Of a stretch of DNA of 64,000 nucleotides, positions 61,666-64,000 are shown piece by piece. A program made the position numbers and the translations under genes. Every line of letters starts with the position of its first letter. The stretch's first letter is position 1. The notes below the pieces were generated by a model that ran no database searches, was not told where the DNA came from, and saw nothing but the letters and a program-made list of their open reading frames with translations. This stretch comes from Chryseobacterium sp. JV274 (GTDB lineage Bacteria; Bacteroidota; Bacteroidia; Flavobacteriales; Weeksellaceae), in contig NZ_LR824569.1 in assembly GCF_903969135.1 (NCBI RefSeq), forward strand, positions 4,547,001 to 4,611,000, given 5' to 3'.

Positions 61666-62470
61666 ATCGTGCCAGTGAAGGTGCAAACCCATACTGTTTT
61701 TTAAAGGCGTGCGAAAAATGCGACAGATCTTCAAAGCCTACTTCCAGGAAAATGTCAGAAGGTTTTTTATTCTTTTCAGACAAATGATAATAGGCGAGTT
61801 CAAGACGCTTTTGAGTAAGCCATCGCTGCGGTGTCGTTTGAAAAATCTTTCTGAAATCACGGTTGAAAGTAGATAAGCTCCTGCCTGTAAGATATCCGAA
61901 CCGTTCCAAAGGCATATTGAACATATAATTCTTTTCCATAAAATGAATAAGATCCACTTTTCCGGGCTCATCGAAATCGGCGAGTATAGAATCTATATCC
62001 GGATCAATTTCCCTTACAATACTGATCGCCTCGGTAATCTTTAAATGAGCAATGTTTTCAGGAAATGGCCCTTCCATCTCAAAATAGGGTATTAGAGAAG
62101 CAAGACAGCTGTTCAAAAGCGGATGACTGTCAAAGCTGTGAATGCTGGATTCACGATATCCGGTCTTCCTCTGAAAATCAACAGAACTGTAAAAATCTTT
62201 CAGACGTTCTGTGGTAAGATGCATGGCTACTGCTTTATGAGGAAGCCCGTCTTTGGGATAATTAATGATTGTTGCCAGATGATTTCTTGGGATCAGAAAT
62301 AGATCTCCCGCTTTGAAAACATAGGTTTTATCTGCCTGAATAATTTTCGTTTCTCCGGATATAAACCAGACCAGCATATGATATTCAAAAACCGTTTCCG
62401 TTTTGAACAGCTTATCATCATAACTGGAAAGCTTGATATCCGGTGTGAGGTATTGTATCTGGAAATCCAT
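61664..62470 (-). CDS. AraC-family transcriptional regulator
   Basis: This 268-residue protein has an N-terminal cupin-like sensing domain (HMLVWFISGETKIIQADKTY, FKAGDLFLIPRN) and a C-terminal double helix-turn-helix (FGYLTGRSLSTFNRDFRKIF and IFLEVGFEDLSHFSHAFKK). ATG 62470 begins MDFQIQYLTP and lies 19 nt after a promoter element; 62509 would precede that promoter. It follows the SDR gene and may regulate it. Confidence 0.9.
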   Translation of the reverse strand: MDFQIQYLTPDIKLSSYDDKLFKTETVFEYHMLVWFISGETKIIQADKTYVFKAGDLFLIPRNHLATIINYPKDGLPHKAVAMHLTTERLKDFYSSVDFQRKTGYRESSIHSFDSHPLLNSCLASLIPYFEMEGPFPENIAHLKITEAISIVREIDPDIDSILADFDEPGKVDLIHFMEKNYMFNMPLERFGYLTGRSLSTFNRDFRKIFQTTPQRWLTQKRLELAYYHLSEKNKKPSDIFLEVGFEDLSHFSHAFKKQYGFAPSLAR

Positions 62471-62489
62471 TGTCAGAAGTTTTTCATTA

Positions 62490-62497
62490 CAAATGTA
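62490..62497 (-). promoter_or_regulatory. -7 promoter element (TACATTTG) of the AraC gene
   Basis: The minus strand reads TACATTTG between the SDR stop and the AraC start. Confidence 0.45.
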
Positions 62498-62509
62498 TTT
62501 AAAAAACAA

Positions 62510-63523
62510 TTATTTGGCATCAAAGCGGAATCCCAACATCTCTTCACTCAGTTTCCACAACTCTTCCGCATTTTTTTTGTCAATAGAATAGGGCTGTACT
62601 CCGCGGATGGTAGCCGGTTCATCAAACCTGTGCTCAATCTGTCCTCTGTCGATCTCCGCAATATCACAGTTTTCACAATACACTCCACCTATTTCGTTAA
62701 GCTGAGGACTTACAGCACACCAGATTGTCGTAGCAGCCCCTTGTGAAATCGTTTTTAAACGTGCTTCAACCTCCGGTTTGATATTTCCGTTTTCATCATG
62801 CGTTCCAAGTTGTTTAAAAAGTTCAACAGGTTCTTCTCTGCCTAGATCAGTACCATATACAGAACCGGGATGAAGGGAATAGGCTCTGATGTTAAATTCT
62901 TTTCCTCTTTCATCAAGTTCTACGGCAAATAGATTGCAGGCTGTTTTGGATTGTCCGTATCCGGATAAGGTATCATAGTCTCTTTTCTCAAAATTAGGAT
63001 CTTCAAAATCAAAAGGAGACATCTGATGGCCATAAGAAGAAACACTGATCACCCTTGCTCCATCTGCTTTTTTCAGAGCCGGCCATAATTTTGCGGTAAG
63101 GTGAAACTGCCCAAGGTAATTGGTCGCCAGTTGAGACTCAAAACCTCTGCTGTCTCTGCGAAGAGGAACCCACATGATTCCTGCATTATTAATAAGCAGA
63201 TCCAGGCTTTTTCCTGATGCTGTAAATCGTTTTGCAAAAGTATCAATAGAAGATGGATTCATCAGGTCCATTTCTTCAAGTTCAAAATTTTCAATTCCCG
63301 ATAGATTTTTTCGTGCCTTTTCAATATCTCTTGCCGGAATAATTACCTGTGCTCCGGCTGAGATCAATACTTTTGTGGTTTCAAGACCAATTCCTGCATA
63401 ACCGCCGGTGATGATCACCGTTTTTCCGGTAAGATCGATTCCTTTAATAACTTCCTGAGCTGTTGAATACGCATTAAACCCTGATTGAACGGGCTGTTGC
63501 AATGCATTGATAGTTGATTCCAT
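62510..63523 (-). CDS. Short-chain dehydrogenase/reductase
   Basis: This 337-residue NAD(P)-dependent enzyme has TGGYAGIGLETTKVL (TGxxxGIG) near residue 38, LLINNAGIMWVP (NNAG), catalytic Ser in VISVSSYGHQMS and the YGQSKTACNLFA motif (YxxxK). It is long for a classical SDR, with a C-terminal extension of the retinol-dehydrogenase-like group. An AraC regulator gene follows 39 bp downstream. Confidence 0.9.
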   Translation of the reverse strand: MESTINALQQPVQSGFNAYSTAQEVIKGIDLTGKTVIITGGYAGIGLETTKVLISAGAQVIIPARDIEKARKNLSGIENFELEEMDLMNPSSIDTFAKRFTASGKSLDLLINNAGIMWVPLRRDSRGFESQLATNYLGQFHLTAKLWPALKKADGARVISVSSYGHQMSPFDFEDPNFEKRDYDTLSGYGQSKTACNLFAVELDERGKEFNIRAYSLHPGSVYGTDLGREEPVELFKQLGTHDENGNIKPEVEARLKTISQGAATTIWCAVSPQLNEIGGVYCENCDIAEIDRGQIEHRFDEPATIRGVQPYSIDKKNAEELWKLSEEMLGFRFDAK

Positions 63524-63548
63524 TTTTTATTGTTTTAAATTTCTATAG

Positions 63549-63556
63549 CAAAATTA
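63549..63556 (-). promoter_or_regulatory. -7 promoter element (TAATTTTG) of the SDR gene
   Basis: The minus strand reads TAATTTTG, 25 nt before the ATG at 63523. Confidence 0.45.
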
Positions 63557-63709
63557 GAGTAGATTCCCCGTGTTTATTTTGTTTAAAATGTCAAATTTGT
63601 TGGCTCAGAATTTCATTTGTAAAATCTATACAGTAAAAAGGATAAATGGAACTTCGTTAATTTCTCTGAATAAGCTGTTAAACTGTTTGTAGGTTGTTCT
63701 GCGAATAAG

Positions 63710-63717
63710 TAATTTTG
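63710..63717 (+). promoter_or_regulatory. Promoter of the glycosyltransferase gene (TTTG/TAATTTTG)
   Basis: TTTG at 63686-63689 and TAATTTTG at 63710-63717 are 20 nt apart, 13 nt before TTG 63731. Confidence 0.6.
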
Positions 63718-63730
63718 AAAAATTTTCAAT

Positions 63731-64000
63731 TTGAAGCCTACTATTTCCATTGTCGTTGCCATTTACAACCGAAAAGATGAACTTTTTGAGCTGCTGACTT
63801 CTCTTACCCAACAGACGGATAAGGAGTTTGAGATCATTATTGTAGATGACGGTTCTCTGATCGACCTGAAACCTACTATCGAAAACTTTGAGCAGGGGCT
63901 GGATATTAAATATTTCAGAAAAGATAATTCAGGACCTGGATTGACAAGAAATTATGGAGCAGCAAGAGCAGCCAATGAATGGCTGGTATTTGTAGACAGT
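63731..64000 (+). CDS. Family 2 glycosyltransferase (partial, UUG start)
   Basis: The frame runs off the right edge after 90 codons. It encodes PTISIVVAIYNRKDELFELL, then FEIIIVDDGSLID (the nucleotide-sugar-binding DDGS) and RNYGAARAANEWLVFVDS, the start of the GT-A fold of family 2 enzymes. An in-frame TGA at 63716 lies inside the promoter, and no ATG lies between it and the homology, so TTG 63731 is the likely start. The sugar is unknown. Confidence 0.88.
   Translation, partial: MKPTISIVVAIYNRKDELFELLTSLTQQTDKEFEIIIVDDGSLIDLKPTIENFEQGLDIKYFRKDNSGPGLTRNYGAARAANEWLVFVDS

Noticed and set aside
1..64000. tRNA, rRNA, prophage, insertion sequence or CRISPR loci
   Set aside because: Reading the gaps on both strands I found no cloverleaf-like sequence with a conserved T-loop, no transposase or integrase gene and no regular spacer array.

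Overview
The window looks like chromosomal DNA from a Chryseobacterium-like member of the Flavobacteriia (Bacteroidota, Weeksellaceae). The DNA is AT-rich, most genes lack a clear Shine-Dalgarno sequence, and many are preceded by the Bacteroidota -7 element TAnnTTTG. Several families are typical of the phylum (DUF5686, BT_3928-type, DUF1599, leader-rich lipoproteins, OmpP1/FadL). I see no rRNA, tRNA, CRISPR array, prophage or insertion sequence. Both ends cut through a gene: a cation/proton antiporter on the left and a family 2 glycosyltransferase on the right.

Layout. 1-5.7 kb: antiporter, small secreted protein, then a compact operon of alanine dehydrogenase, a small anchored protein and a LytS/LytR-type two-component pair, then tsaE. 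5.8-8.7 kb: dnaG primase and clpP. 9-14.4 kb: a phytase-like lipoprotein, then an operon of DUF1599, a DoxX/MauE-like membrane protein, a TerB-like protein and tpiA, divergent from folP. 14.4-21.9 kb: the branched-chain amino acid operon ilvE-D-B-N-C-A. 22-33 kb: mostly minus-strand envelope and secreted proteins (M28 peptidase, DUF5686 barrel, di-haem cytochrome c peroxidase, PhoX-like lipoprotein) and alaS. 33-37 kb: a DUF2268-like protease, then ECF sigma factor, zinc-type anti-sigma factor, DUF417/RclC-like protein and fused MsrAB. 37-44 kb: ABC transporter, an unusual AAA ATPase, a FAD oxidoreductase, prfB and a DedA protein. 44-51 kb: two hydrolases, small proteins, dnaJ-grpE. 51-64 kb: mntH, DUF937-OmpA, proS, a Gly/Trp/Asn-rich lipoprotein, a FadL-like protein, a ZIP transporter, methyltransferases, a tandem pair of small paralogues, an AraC regulator and an SDR enzyme.

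The most striking find is the leader of the ilv operon (14438-14768). It holds two complete ribosome-mediated attenuators in series. Each has a short peptide rich in Ile/Val(/Leu) codons, an intrinsic terminator, and an antiterminator segment in or next to the end of the peptide reading frame that can pair with the terminator's left arm.

A second theme is erosion of zinc-binding modules in housekeeping proteins: DnaG (three of four ligands gone), DnaJ (only the inner half of the zinc domain kept), ProRS (all four C-terminal Cys positions replaced) and the MsrB half of MsrAB (zinc Cys pairs absent). AlaRS, also in the window, keeps its zinc ligands. Other points of note are a likely metal-responsive operator over the mntH promoter, several promoters exactly 4 nt from a start codon (implying leaderless mRNAs), and an AAA ATPase with IF2-N-like N-terminal domains and altered Walker motifs.
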